Positions 11,318 through 22,669 of a DNA stretch of 64,000 nt are shown piece after piece. The stretch lies in assembly GCF_000499845.2 (NCBI RefSeq), contig NC_023756.2:31711660-31775659 (forward strand), given 5' to 3'. Position 1 is the first letter of the stretch. Each line of letters starts with the position of its first letter. The translations under genes and the position numbers were made by a program. The notes below the pieces were generated by a model. That model worked only from the letters and a program-made list of their open reading frames with translations, was not told the DNA's origin and made no database searches. Source of the DNA: Phaseolus vulgaris (taxonomy: Eukaryota > Streptophyta > Magnoliopsida > Fabales > Fabaceae).

Positions 11318-12404
11318 TGTACCTGCCGGTTGACCAAGCGCAAGAACGTTGCCTCGTCACAGTCTTCCTTCACCAGCTTTGACACCACAAGCGCTTCAAG
11401 TCCACACTACAGATTGTCCCTTTGAGAATCTGAAAACACAGTATGGCGCCTCTGCGGCCGGTGGCGTTCCGACGCTCAAGTCAGTAACAGGAACACCCAA
11501 AATCTCAGAGAAAACTAAGTGCTGTAGGACCGTACTCAAATATTCTCAACCAGAAAACAATGAGCCGTAATGAAAATACCTCTGCATATTCTGTTAAGTT
11601 TACCTTTATACCTAGGTTTTTTCTCTCTCCAGGCAGTTACGCTTTGGACGCGTGGCTCGCATCCAACCCTACACGTGTCATCATCTGGGTTGGGGTAACA
11701 GGTAGTACTCAGCCCTACATGTGTGATCATCTGGGCGGGGGTAACTTGAGCGTCATTTCTATGCAGCATCCAACCCTACACGGGTAGTCATCTGGGCTGG
11801 GGTAACAGGTAGTACCCAGCCCTACACGTGTCATCATCTGGGCGGGGCTAACTTGAGCGCCATTTCAACGTAGCATACATTTAAGCGACCAAGTCTCCTA
11901 TTCACGGTGTAACCTAGCACGTAACACGCTCTGGAACGCCACTTGACGAAGCGAGTACCGGGTGCAACAAAATACACCATCTCTGTGATATCGCTTGTCG
12001 CAGGTGCCACCTTCCTCTTTGCCACGCCATGCATGTTCTAACCGAGAGGAACTCGCCATCGACGAATGTCCACTCTGGGAATCCAGTCGTCGAGGAGCAA
12101 GCTGCTTACTCCAACTCATTTAACCTTCGCGCCTCATGCTGACGTAACAATCATCTTTACTGAACTCACACGTTTGAACTTCCTCGCCTGAACCCCCCAA
12201 CAGCTTCAATTGAGTTTACTGGGAAATCCGGCGATGTGCTTCTTGCGGCAATGCCAGACCACCTGATCTTCTGTTATCTAACACGGCGGTGTCACCAACC
12301 TGGCGACAACTGATTATGTACACTGCAGAACGCCTACTTCCACAAACGGCGACTGGGTTGACTTCTTGACCACCCACCTTTCTCTTGTCCACGTCATCAC
12401 ACCC
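11318..12404 (-). repeat. Diverged Tat-A-like LTR, minus orientation, truncated at one end
   Basis: On the plus strand it begins TGTACCTGCCGGTTGACC (the LTR 3' end, reversed) and carries the conserved block with GACGCTCAAGTCAGTAACAG at about 11472. It ends near CACGTCATCACACCCGA at 12404, lacking the last 20 or so bases seen at the 7512 end. It is longer than the other Tat-A LTRs because of a duplicated segment at 11665-11875. It abuts plus-strand integrase coding sequence, so it is not in normal register with the next element. Confidence 0.6.
11665..11875. repeat. Tandem duplication of about 107 bp with G-box-like cores
   Basis: Two head-to-tail copies (about 11665-11768 and 11769-11875) each contain two ATCATCTGGG-type motifs next to CACGTGT, CATGTGT or CACGGGT variants and the phrase TAACTTGAGCG. 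The duplication lies inside the Tat LTR at 11318-12404 and accounts for part of its extra length. Confidence 0.65.
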
Positions 12405-14042
12405 GATGGCTAAGAGTGACTCGCTGTTGGTCACGGGACAAGTAACAGGCGAGTTCCAGGCCAAGGATCCACAAATGGCGGCTTACCTGGAGTATGTGCA
12501 GGAGTTGAAGAGTTCTTTTGTCTCCTGCGAAGTGGTCCATGTGCCCAGAGAGCAGAATGCCCGAGCTGACTTGCTAGCTAAGCTCGCCAGTTCAGGCAAA
12601 GGGGGTAGGCAGAGGACGGTGATCCAAGAAACTCTGAAGACGCCTAGAGCATTTGTGGCAGATCACTTGGTTCTTCAGATAAGCAAGTCGACGGAGAAAG
12701 CGGTGAGGAGTCACAGGTCTTTAACTCAGGAAACCTTGAGATCGCCGAGAATAAGAGTGTGTCGGTGGGAGAAGGTGAACGTTGCACAGGTCTGCGCTAC
12801 CCATGAGCCAGACACCTGGATAAAACAGTACAAGCGATGCCTGGCGGATGGCCTTCTCCCACTGGATCCGACGGAGGCCAGGAAGATAAAGAAGAACTCC
12901 AACAAGTTCACGATGATTGATGGCGAGTTGTATAGGTTTGGGTTCACACACCCACTCCTGGAATGTGTGCACGGAGAGAAATGTACAAGAATCATGGCTG
13001 ACCTCCATGAAGGGATTTGCGGAAGTCACGTCGGGGGTCGAGCTCTGGCCGCAAGAACCCTCCGTGCAGGTTACTACTGGCCAACAATGAGGGAGGACTG
13101 CAAGAAGTACGCACAGTGTTGCAAGCAATGCCAACAGCACGCCGATTGGCACAAAGCGCCTCCCGAGGAGTTGAAGTCGATTTACAGCCCTTGGCCGTTT
13201 CATACATGGGGGATCGACATCCTGGGACCTTTTCCATTGGCGATCAGGCAGATGAAGTACTTGGTGGTGGCAATTGAATATTTCACCAAGTGGATTGAAG
13301 CAGAACCAGTGGCCCAGATCACCGCACACAAGATCGAGAGCTTTGTGTGGAAGAACATCGTGTGCCGATTTGGTGTGCCCAAGCGCCTGGTGTCAGATAA
13401 CGGGACTCAGTTTGCAAGTCACCTGTTGAAGAAGCTGTGCGAAGGGGTGGGAATTCAACAAGTGTTTGCATCCGTCGAGCACCCTCAGACAAATGGCCAA
13501 GTAGAGTCAGCCAATCGGGTATTGCTGAGAGGTTTGAAGAGAAGGCTAGAGAAAGTCAAGGGATCGTGGGCTGAGGAGGTACCCCGTATAGTTGTGGCGT
13601 ACCACACCACCAAGCAGTCAGGAACCCATGAGACCCCGTTTAGCCTGGTCTATGGATGCGATGCAATGATTCCAGTGGAAATCCAGGAGAGCTCGCCGAG
13701 ATTCCAGAATTTTGTAGCGGAAGACTCGAACGAGGAAAGAAGGCTGAACCTGGATTTGCTAGATGAGGTCAGGGAGGAGGCGAGAGTAAAGGCTGAGGCA
13801 GTGAAAAGAAGGATTGAACGAAGGTATAACTTGAAGGTGATGCCAAGGCAGTTTAAAGAAGGCGACCTGGTGATGAGGAAGGCCCACTAGTACGAGATGG
13901 AGAACAAGTTGTCGCCTAAGTGGACGGGACCGTTCAGGATAACCGAGACGCTCGGGAACGGCGCCTACCGCTTAGAAACATTGGAAGGAGGGGCGATTCC
14001 TCGCATTTGGAACGCCACGCTCCTCAAGTTATATTACAGTTA
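12405..14042 (+). pseudogene. pol: Tat-lineage second RNase H (3' part) and integrase
   Basis: This is the C-terminal half of a Tat polyprotein. It opens within the extra, archaeal-type RNase H domain (KSDSLLVTGQVTGE, NARADLLAKLAS). The integrase follows with the HHCC finger (HEGICGSHVGG through CCKQCQQHAD, about 13005-13140) and a DDE core: D in WGIDILGPFP, D in VSDNGTQF and E in GQVESANRVL. The frame is open from 12385 until a TAG at 13888 (KAH*YEMENK), then continues in the same frame to a stop at about 14042 (TLLKLYYS). The stop is probably a point mutation. RT, the first RNase H and gag are missing. Confidence 0.85.
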
Positions 14043-14289
14043 AAAGCTTTGTAAGTAAAAACAAACACGAAGAGTTTACAAGTTTTCTGTTAAAACAGTT
14101 TGAAGGGGGCACTCTTTTTTCCCTAAGGAGGGTTTTTAATGAGGCCACCCAATAAAGAAGAGTTTTCGAAGTTTAAAGTGTTTTAGATTGCATGCTTGTT
14201 GTTGTTACGAAAGTTTTGAAAAAAGACCTTGTCACTCGAATGTGATTTAAGGCGAGTTTAAACTTATGCTGCATGCTTTCTAAAAGGTT
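14043..14289 (+). other. Tat 3' untranslated region after pol
   Basis: This is non-coding. It contains GGGCACTCTTTTTTCCCTAA and GGTTTTTAATGAGGCCACCC, which recur after the Tat-C integrase at about 47290-47335, so this is a conserved post-pol segment. No ORF or RNA gene was seen. Confidence 0.5.
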
Positions 14290-14840
14290 TTAAGTCCCCA
14301 TCGCTTTTCGGCGATTGGTGGCATCTGTTAAAGTTAATAGTCCCTATCGCTTTTCGGCGATTGGCGGCATCTGTTAAGTTGAAAGTCCTCATCATCTTTC
14401 GGTGATCGGAGGCACCAGCAGCGTTTAAAAGACCTCAACGCCATCGCGCGTCCTGAGGCGAGAAATAGATAAAGACCTCCTCGCCGTCGAGCGAGTGCAG
14501 GCGAGAAGGAGAAAAAAGTCCTCAGTGCCTCCAGGGGAGAGAAGATGTAGCCTCTGGGGCAATGTAGAGGCACCAGTAAAAAGTACTCAGTGCCTCCAGG
14601 GGATAGAAGATGTAACCTCTGGGCAATGTAGAGGCACGAGTTAAAAACCTTCTCGCCGTCGAGCGAGTTCAGGCGAGTTAAAGACCTTCTCGCCGTCGAG
14701 CGAGTTCAGGCGAGTTAAAGACCTTCTAGCCGTCGAGCGAGTTCAGGCGAGATAAAGACCTTCTCGCCGCCGAGTGAGTTCAGGCAAGATAAAATCCTTC
14801 TCGTCTCGAACGAGTTCAGGTACGGTGTAGAGGGTGGAAG
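14290..14840 (+). repeat. Three adjacent short tandem arrays in the Tat 3' UTR
   Basis: The first array (about 14290-14420) has about three units of around 46 bp built on CATCGCTTTTCGGCGATTGG. The second (14515-14640) has two units of about 63 bp built on CAGTGCCTCCAGGGGA and CAATGTAGAGGCAC. The third (14647-14825) has five units of 37 bp built on CTTCTCGCCGTCGAGCGAG, with a diverged extra unit at about 14465. All lie between pol and the antisense gene, where satellite-like arrays are common in Tat elements. Confidence 0.75.
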
Positions 14841-15429
14841 AAGTTTGAAGGATGGCTAAGGCAGGTTCGAAGAGAACGCCTAGCTGTCCGGCTTATTGTT
14901 CTGAAACTCAGGGAAGGTAGAGAAGGATCCGAAAGGCGCCTCTACCCCCAGATGAGGGAACAATGGCCAAGTTATGAAGGCGAGAGGAAGCCGGTATCGC
15001 CAAGATTCTTTGACGGTCAGAAGAAATTCTTTGACGGTCGGAAGAAATTCAAGCGATGGCAAGAGTAAGGGCCCATTTTGATGGGGTAGATCAGGTGAAC
15101 TATGTCTTAAACTATCAGTTGGGTTGAAACTCGCTGTTTAGTAAGTAGTTTCGCACTGAAGTTCATTGCCTTAAAGTTCACAAGTTATTCAAATGCTATC
15201 GTTCGAAAGTTGATAGCTTGATCGAGTTCGAAGCATTAAGTAAACGGTAGAGTCGCTAAGTCAATTTCGTTTAACCGATTTTTACAAGAAAAAGCAAGGC
15301 AAACAGAGAGATCGTATGAAGAAGCAGAAAAATCTATGATAAAAGTGGCATCAGTTCAAATACAAAGAAAGAAAGTTATTACAAAGTTTGTACAAAGCAA
15401 ATAGGCAGATAAGTGGTGGAGGGAGATGA
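14841..15429. other. Non-coding spacer of the Tat element
   Basis: About 590 bp contain no supported gene. A short direct repeat of TTCTTTGACGGTC occurs at about 15010-15045. Nothing else was recognised. Confidence 0.4.
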
Positions 15430-18054
15430 CTAATCTTCAGAAGGCACGATCTTCCCATCCACCACTTCGTTATATAGTGACATCATGGAGAGGTCCAGAT
15501 CGGGGTACTGGCAGGTGATTTGCTCCAGGGCGGCGTCGAACCCAGCGGCGAGGACTTGGGCGGAGCTCAGTTCGAGCTCTTCGTTTTGCTTTTTGAGCCC
15601 CTCAGTTTGCTGTTCTAGCTCATCAGCTCGTTTCTTCAGTTCTTCAGTTTTCTCACGAGCTTGAACGAGGTCTTCAGCAACCTTCTTGTTTTCCTCCCGC
15701 GCCTGGGCCAGCTCTGCCGCGATCTTTGAATTCCCCTCTCTGGCTTCGGCGAGCTCAGCCACGGCGTCATCCTTCTCTTTTTCAACTTTTCCTAAGAGAA
15801 CCTCCCGATCGACTGACCTCTTCTCAAGGTTCTCTACCTTGGCTGCATCTGCTTTGATTGATGCCTCCAGGTCAGCCACCTTGAGACGGTAGGGAACCAG
15901 CTTCCTCTCCAGCTCGATTTTCTCCTGAGCTAGGAGATGCAGCTTCTGGCGCAGATTGGTGGCCTCCTTACGCGCGACCCTCAGCTCGGTGCTCATGGCG
16001 TCCTCCACCCTCGAATGTTCGATTTCCGCCATCATAAGGTTGCAAGATAACTTCTCTGCCTCGATTCTTATCAGGTGATTCTCCTCTTCGAGTGTGGAGA
16101 TATCATCCTGAAGTTTCTTGTTGGAGCTCTCCACAGCTTTTGTTATGATAGAGGGGAGGTCCTCTGCCATCATTTTAAGCCTAGCTGTGAAGGGCCCCCA
16201 GATTCCTTTGACCGCGAGGGGAAGGTTTGCAACCGCTGTTGGTGGAGGCGCTGAAGGAGCCTGGTGCTGGCTCTCACCACCGCCCTCTTGGATTGGTTGT
16301 TGAGGTTGGGCTTCGTGGCGTGGTGGTGATGTGGGGGATTCGATGATGATTATTGGCGAGTTATGAGTGCCTTCATCCCCACCTGGCGCAGCTTCGGCGA
16401 TTGAGGAAGTTGAAGGAGGACCCTCTCCAGCGGATACGAATGGCGTGAAGGCGCTCAGAGGGTTCTCCATGAAGTTGGGCTCGTTAGCCTCAACCGCAGG
16501 AAGTGCAGCCGCCAAAGGTACTGCCTGGACTGGCGGTGTTGGAGCTGGGGGAGAAGGCGGTGTTGATGTTGGAGCTGGGGGAGAAGGTGGTGTTGGTTTT
16601 GGAAGAGCAGCTGGAGCAGGTGGTGAAGAAGGTGCCACCCTTCTCCTTTTGGTGATGAGGCCATCCTCAGTTACCTCGTCGTCCTCTTCTTTATCTTCTT
16701 GGACCACTTGAGGAGTTTTCCTCTTTGGTTTCCTCAAGATGAGTTTCTTTCGTTGAGGAGCGGGCAGTGCTTCTAGAGGCGTCGGGCCTTGAGGGGGCGA
16801 TCTGCCCTGAGCAGCGGCGATCTCCACCACCGAGTTAGGCACAGTTTGGGAACCCGACGCCAATCTGTGGGTTCGGGCGAGCGCCCTCAATTCAGCTAAC
16901 TTGCCTTTACCCAGCATAAGATCTGCATAGTGCAAAAATATACAAGTAAGCGCAAAGGCAAAGGTAAAATATATGAGTACATGTGCAAACGAGACAAACA
17001 AATGGCGCAGGAAATAAGAACCAGATCTAGTGTGCGACCAGCAGGACGCCCAATAACAGGAAACAGAGATGCAGCACAAGATGAAACCTAAAGGTCGAAG
17101 TAAGTGCTAACCTATGTGAGCTTCGAGTTGGCTCTCGAGGAACTCGAAGGTGATTATTGCAGAGGTGGGAAAGGTAATATTAGCGGCTGCCACGCTTTTC
17201 CAGAAGAGGCATAGATCCTTGTCCAACTCGCCCATGTTGTCAGGACTTCTTGGCCTTCTGAAGCTTCCCTTGGAGTCCTTATTTCCCTTGTTTACCCAGT
17301 ACAAGGGAAAGCCGTCGAGCAGCGAAGGGTCTCGGTCATTTTGGCGCACTTGGACGAACTTTCCCTTGCAATCTTTGTAAGATTGCTGGAAGATAGAAAG
17401 GATCGACCTCCCAGCGATTCCGTTCAGGCTCACCCAAAGGCGATCTCCAGGATTCTTGGCCTCGAACAGGAAAGGGAATACATCTACCGAGGCCGGTAGT
17501 CCCAAGTGCGCGCACATAATTTGAAACGCCCGCACGAATGCCCAGCTGTTAGGATGGAGCTGGGCGGCGGCGATGTCGAGCTCGGTTAAGAGTTCCTGTT
17601 CAAAACGAGTGAAGGGAAACCTGAGTTTCACCTTCTTGAAGAGGGTAGTATACACGAAGCAGAACAACTCGCCGTTGTTCCCCTTGTCATCCGCGCAGAT
17701 CGGCACGTCAGGGGGGCAAGACAGCACCATCAGTTTGTCATCGTGCTCCTTGTGACACGAGAGGTTGGGTTCGTCCCCTTTCTTCAATCGAAGCACCGCC
17801 AGAGCAGAGTTTACCGAAGAAGTCTCCTTCAGCAAAGTTGAGCTGGCCCATGGGTATAATTTCTTGTAGTCTGGAGAGGGAATGGAGGCTCCCCCGGCGA
17901 TTGGTGGAGTTGCCTGAGCAAGGTTGGGGCGAGAGGTTGCAGGCCTCTCAGCCTGGGAAGAGGGAGCACCAGATGCTCGCGGTAGGTTTTGCGCTTGGGA
18001 TGGAGGGTTTCGTGATGAAGGAGGAGGATTCGCGGTGATCTATGAACGAGCCAT
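15430..18054 (-). pseudogene. Antisense spliced ORF of the Tat element (Transposase_28-like plus coiled coil), most complete copy
   Basis: Exon 1 is 18054-17112 and exon 2 is 16922-15430, separated by a 189-bp intron with donor AG|GTTAGC and acceptor TATGCAG. Exon 1 is 943 nt, the same length as in the copy at 2364-1422. It carries a TAG at codon 5 (MARS then stop) but is otherwise open, with the domain blocks LRFPFTRFEQELL, NSWAFVRAFQIMCAHLGLP and RRPRSPDNMG. Exon 2 gives about 497 codons: LMLGKGKLAELRALART, basic KRKTPQ and KRRRVAPSS patches that may be nuclear localisation signals, Pro/Ala-rich repeats, then about 250 residues of heptad-rich coiled coil ending VVDGKIVPSED. The spliced product would be about 811 residues. 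It runs against the integrase at 12405-14042 and the LTR at 18627. Confidence 0.7.
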
Positions 18055-18626
18055 CGCGGGAACTGCAAAGGAAAAAGGAAGGGAAAGATGAGCGAAGGTT
18101 GCAAAGGTCGACTCGATTGTGAACAAAGGATGAATAACGAACGAACGAAAGTTCGTTCTGATGGAAGACGAAGCCCTAAGTTACGAAAAGGGAGGAGAGG
18201 AAGAAACAACCCACAGCGTATGCACCAGACAGTTAATGGATGATGCGAATTGGTTAAAATGCAGCAAATATCAACAGAGGAAATAAAAGAGGTACCTTTC
18301 GATGATCAGATAAGCGATTGAAGGGAGTTGGGGATTGAGAGAGTCGAAGAGCGTCGTGGGTTTGCAGAGAAGACTCAGAGCATTTCGAAGGCAGAAAGAT
18401 GATGAAACAGTAAAAATGAAAGTGGTTTAAGGGTTTTTCAAACGATTTTGGAAGCACAAACGACAGCTAAAGATAACCGTTGATGAAGCCACGTGTTTGG
18501 TGGAGCGTCAGAAAGACAGAAAGTACGAACGTTTGGAATTCTGCGCCATCGCCACGTAGATCGGTAGTGACGTGACTTCTTTAGTCTTTTCGCTGGACAA
18601 GTCTTCGCTTAAGACTGGGGGGCTTG
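18055..18626 (-). promoter_or_regulatory. Leader of the antisense gene and polypurine tract of the host element
   Basis: On the minus strand this holds the 5'-UTR intron acceptor (CCTTTGCAG at about 18070-18063) and leader of the antisense gene. On the plus strand it ends with AAGACTGGGGGG (18611-18622), the polypurine tract of the retroelement. One stretch therefore serves two opposite transcripts. Confidence 0.5.
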
Positions 18627-19532
18627 TGTACCGCCCTGGTAGTCGGAAGTGATGACGTGGCAGCAAGCTATTATGTAAGCGTGTTAAGCAGGGCTCATGG
18701 CTGGCAGAAGGGAGGGAAGTCGGGGGGCTCGCGTAGTCGCCAGTCCTTAAGTTGGCGTGCTCCGATCTCTAGCAAACCCAAACCGGCGGTCACCGGGTTT
18801 GAGACCAAGTGATTAGAGATCGCCGAAAGAAGGACATCGCCGAAGGATCAGTGAAGCTTGTTCCAGGTTTTCGAAGCAGAGGATGAAGCCGTCAGATAGT
18901 CATTCCCTAGCTAGCCAGAGGTTGAGGTCGGGGAACAGCTTACCTGAACATGCACGGTGAAGCAAGTGAAGTAGATCATGAAGGCGGTCGGCGAGACCAC
19001 AAGGAAGGTGTGTATGAAGGTACCCGTGCTCGCCACACAGAAGAGATCCTACTCCAAGGCAGCTATGCGCTGAGTTGTTTTATGCATAAGTAACTTAGCC
19101 AAAAGCCTGAAGAGTAAGAAGTGGCGCCCAAGTCAAGGATGCTCCAGATGGTGACACGTGTACAGCTGGATGCGAGCCACGTGTCCAGATGTGTAACTGT
19201 CAGGAGAGAGAAAGTGCACAGGTATATAAGAGATTCTAACGAACTTCTGAGGTATGCGCGCGTTTTAGATTACTTCTTTTACGCTTGCGAGAACTAGAGT
19301 ACGTTGAGAGAGAATCTTGCACGGTTCCAGAGAGTTCTTGAGTTTTCTCTTAGTATTTGGTGATTCAGTCGCTGACTTGGGCGTCGGAGCGTGATCGGCC
19401 GCAGCGGCGCCGTTCTGTCTTTTTGCAGGTTCTTGAGGTGAATCAGAGCGAAGGACGGAAGCTAACACGACGCAAAGTCGATCCAGATCTGACGAGGCAA
19501 GGTTCTTGCGTCCTGGTCAACGGGCAGGATCA
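18627..19532 (+). repeat. Tat-A-like 3' LTR (906 bp)
   Basis: The LTR begins TGTACCGCCCTGGT and ends CGGGCAGGATCA. The TATA box TATATAAG is at 19223-19230 and the GC-rich U5 block at about 19370-19412. It is longer than the other Tat-A LTRs (778-804 bp), with extra sequence around 18850-18960. Its right flank is a minus-strand gag/protease remnant. Confidence 0.85.
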
Positions 19533-19754
19533 ATTTCATCAAAAGCTTTTTATGTTTTCGTAACATGCGCCTTACTACTAACAAATCACCTTGACATGGA
19601 GGGAGGAAGTTGAGATCATTCTTGGAGGTCTCTTGTTGGCATGCGAGGGAGCATTGTGGGCCTAACATGGAGGGCACAAGTGTCTTCGTAGGGGCACAAC
19701 GAGGAGGGAGCCTTCATCTTGCGAGAGTCTTGCTCGTGCTGATTGGTGGGCTTG
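19533..19754 (-). pseudogene. Fragment of CRM-like gag/protease junction
   Basis: The minus strand reads PPCQGDLLVVRRMLRKHKK, matching the EGDLLVIRRMLG segment that precedes the protease in the element at 33498-36002. It stops at the position equivalent to KPFDET, where the Tat LTR is inserted. The upstream part is unalignable by eye and contains stops. Confidence 0.5.
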
Positions 19755-20772
19755 TGATATGATTCCAATAACAAGATATAGGTGATTCTTTGACATTTTA
19801 TGGAATCAACTTGAGCTGGTTATGATTAGGAACTTTTCTAGAATTGGATCAATGTTCTATCATTCAAGAACTCACCAAAACTTAAGTAACGAAGCCAAAA
19901 CTCATATGGAAGTCCATTTCTTGCCAATTGAACCGATTAAAATGCTTAAGAATTCAAATGAACCGATTAAAATGCTTGACAATTGAAATGCACCGAACAA
20001 AAGCAAGAAAGAATGAAGATGAACCGATTAAACTCAGCAAGGAAGAAGATGAACCGAACAAAACATGAAATAAAGGTAAAGTACCGAATAGAATTGCAAG
20101 AAAGAACCTAAGACATGTTTTAAGAGTTCATATGAACATGGAGATGAAAGAAAAGGATGGAAAAGAGAGAAGACTTATGTGGTTGAAGAACTTGGTTGAT
20201 GAACACACCACTTGAAGTGTGAATGCTCCAAGATAAGTGTGAATTGCCGCCACATGAGGAACCAAGGCACTCAAGATGAGACTAGGAAGAGGAGAAGGCA
20301 AGTTCTCACTCACTCAATCACCAATTTGGGAGAGTTTCATTACTTCAAAAATCAATTCTATTATTTGAAGGACCTAAGCCCTCCTTTTATAGGAGCAAGG
20401 GCCGGTCATGAGGCTACAAAGGTTGCACCACAAGCTAACCAAAAGTTTCCTTTCACTCACTTCAAACGCCTATAGTGAGTCTTGAAGAGTCACCTTCTAG
20501 AAAATTCTAAACTAAAGCCTAAAGATGCTTTACAAAAGAGGTATCTAATGTTTCCCTCTAAGCACCTTCCTAAAAACTATATATTTAAACATTCTACAAA
20601 AGACACTATAAAAAGAGAAAACATTCTACCACTACTTCCTAATTCTTTAAAGTTGCTCCTTGTAACCCTTTGAGGTAGGCTAATGTCTTCTTGAGCCTCT
20701 TCAACTTCTGCCTCTACCTCCTCTTGATCTTGATCTTCGGCCTCTACCTCTTCTTGATCTTGATCTCCATCA
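19755..20772 (-). repeat. CRM-like 3' LTR, minus orientation
   Basis: This LTR of about 1018 bp begins on the minus strand with TGATGGAGATCAAG directly after the pol C-terminal region (right end 20772) and ends ATCATATCA (left end 19755). The TATA element reads CCTTTTATAGG on the plus strand at about 20391-20401. Its first 196 bases encode the pol C-terminus. It is similar over its first part to 10633-11097. Confidence 0.7.
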
Positions 20773-22557
20773 TACTCCCCGAGTTTGAGAGAATTCGACC
20801 ACGAATTCTGGAGACCTACAGAAAAAGGAGTTAGATCACTGATATTAAATGTATGACTACCAAGGTATATAATAGGCATATCTAACTCATAAGCATTATC
20901 ATTAATCCTCTTTAGGACTTGGAAAGGTCCATCACCACGAGGAATTAGTTTGGACTTCCTTTGAGTAGGAAAACGATCTTTCCTCACATGAAGCCAAACC
21001 CAATCACCTTCATCAAATAACAATGCTTTTCTCCTTTTGTTGGCAAGTTCAGCATACTTGCCAACCTTCTTCTCAATTCTCAACTTGATGTCTTTATGCA
21101 AAATTTTAATAAAAGAAGCTTTGTCATTACCATCTTTGCACAAGACATCATCAAGTATGGGAATAGGAAGAAGATCAAGAGGTGTTAAGGGATTAAACCC
21201 ATAGACAACCTCTAAAGGAGAATGTGAAGTGGTAGAATTTACTACACGATTATAAGCAAATTCAACATGTGGTTGTAAATTCTCCCAAACTCTAGGATTC
21301 CTGGAAATAAAACATCTCAACATTTGTCCCAAAGTTCTATTTACCACTTCGGTTTGACCATCGGTTTGTGGGTGACAAGTGGTAGAAAATAAAAGTTTAG
21401 TACCAAGCTTACCCCACAAGGTCTTCCAAAAGTGACTCAAGAACTTGGAATCTCTATCGGACACAATAGTTCTAGGAATACCATGTAAACAAACCACTTC
21501 TTGAAAGAAGAGGTTTGCAATATGACATGCATCATCCACTTTGTGGCAAGGAATAAAGTGAGCCATCTTTGAAAAATGATCCACTACCACAAAAATGGAA
21601 TCCTTTCCCTTAGATGTCTTGGGTAATCCTAAGATGAAATCTATAGAAATGTCAACCCAAGGCATTGAAGGGATAGGAAGAGGAGTATATAAACCATGGG
21701 GATGCAATCTAGATTTAGCTTTACGACAAGCAATGCATTTTTCACACAAACTATGAACATGTTTATGCATATGTGGCCAAAATAAATGTTCATGTAACAC
21801 ATCCAAAGTTTTTGCAACCCCAAAATGACCCATTAATCCTCCTTCATGTGCTTCTCTAACAAGAGATAATCTAATGGAGCTTTGGGAAACACAAAGACGT
21901 TTTCCTTTAAAAAGAAAGTCATCTTGTATAAAAAAATCTTTGTGTCCACCTTTGATACACTCTTGATAGATAAGGGAAAAATCAAAGTCATCATGATAAA
22001 GATCCTTAATGTGATCAAAGCCAAGAAATTGAGAACCCAAAAGATTTAGCAAGGCATAGCGTTTAGAAAGTGCATCGGCCACAACATTATTTTTGCCTTG
22101 CTTATGCTTGATCACATAAGGAAATTGCTCAAGGAATTCCACCCACTTAGCATGCCTCTTGTTAAGTTTGTTTTGGCTTTTCAAATATTTAAGAGATTCA
22201 TGATCACTATGAATCACAAACTCTTTAGGAAAAAGATAATGTTGCCAAGTGAACAAAGCTCTAACAAGTGCATACAATTCCTTATCATAAGTGGAATAGT
22301 TGAGATGACTTCCTTTCAATTTCTCACTAAAATAAGCTATGGGGTGGCCCTCTTGAAGGAGAACAGCCCCAATGCCTATACTTGAAGCATCACATTCAAT
22401 CTCAAAAGTTTTAGCAAAATTAGGAAGGGCTAAAATGGGAGCATTAGTCAATTTTTCTTTTAAAACATCAAAAGCATTTTGTTGTGCTTCTCCCCATTTA
22501 AAAACCACATCCTTTTTGACTATATCATTGAGAGGTGAAACTATGCTACCGAAGTTG
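20577..22557 (-). pseudogene. pol: CRM-like RNase H and integrase, 5'-truncated but open
   Basis: An uninterrupted minus-strand frame starts where homology begins at 22557 ([18 protein letters not shown]) and stops at 20577. RNase H is at about 22480-22010 ([41 protein letters not shown]). The integrase has a zinc finger (H and H in [12 protein letters not shown] and C in CEKCIAC) and a DDE core ([30 protein letters not shown]). The C-terminus [13 protein letters not shown] lies inside the LTR. Gag, protease and RT are absent. The larger frame reaching 22670 includes about 110 bp that is not CRM sequence. This copy is better preserved than the plus copy at 7513. Confidence 0.85.
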
Positions 22558-22669
22558 ATGGCATTCCTATGAGCTCTTCTTTGCTTTTTGGAGATGAAAG
22601 TTGCGGAAGTATGGGTGCCTTGAAGGTGCATGAGGAGTAGTGAGGGTTGGAGTGGTTCGGCCATCTCCA
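22558..22669. other. Unassigned filler between CRM-like and Tat sequence
   Basis: About 110 bp match neither the CRM-like RT/RNase H region on the left nor the Tat antisense ORF on the right. It stays open on the minus strand in more than one frame, but I recognise no domain. It may be filler DNA captured at a deletion or break-repair junction. Confidence 0.4.

Noticed and set aside
12721..13329. 202-codon minus-strand ORF over the integrase
   Set aside because: It is a shadow of the integrase frame on the opposite strand, without recognisable domains.
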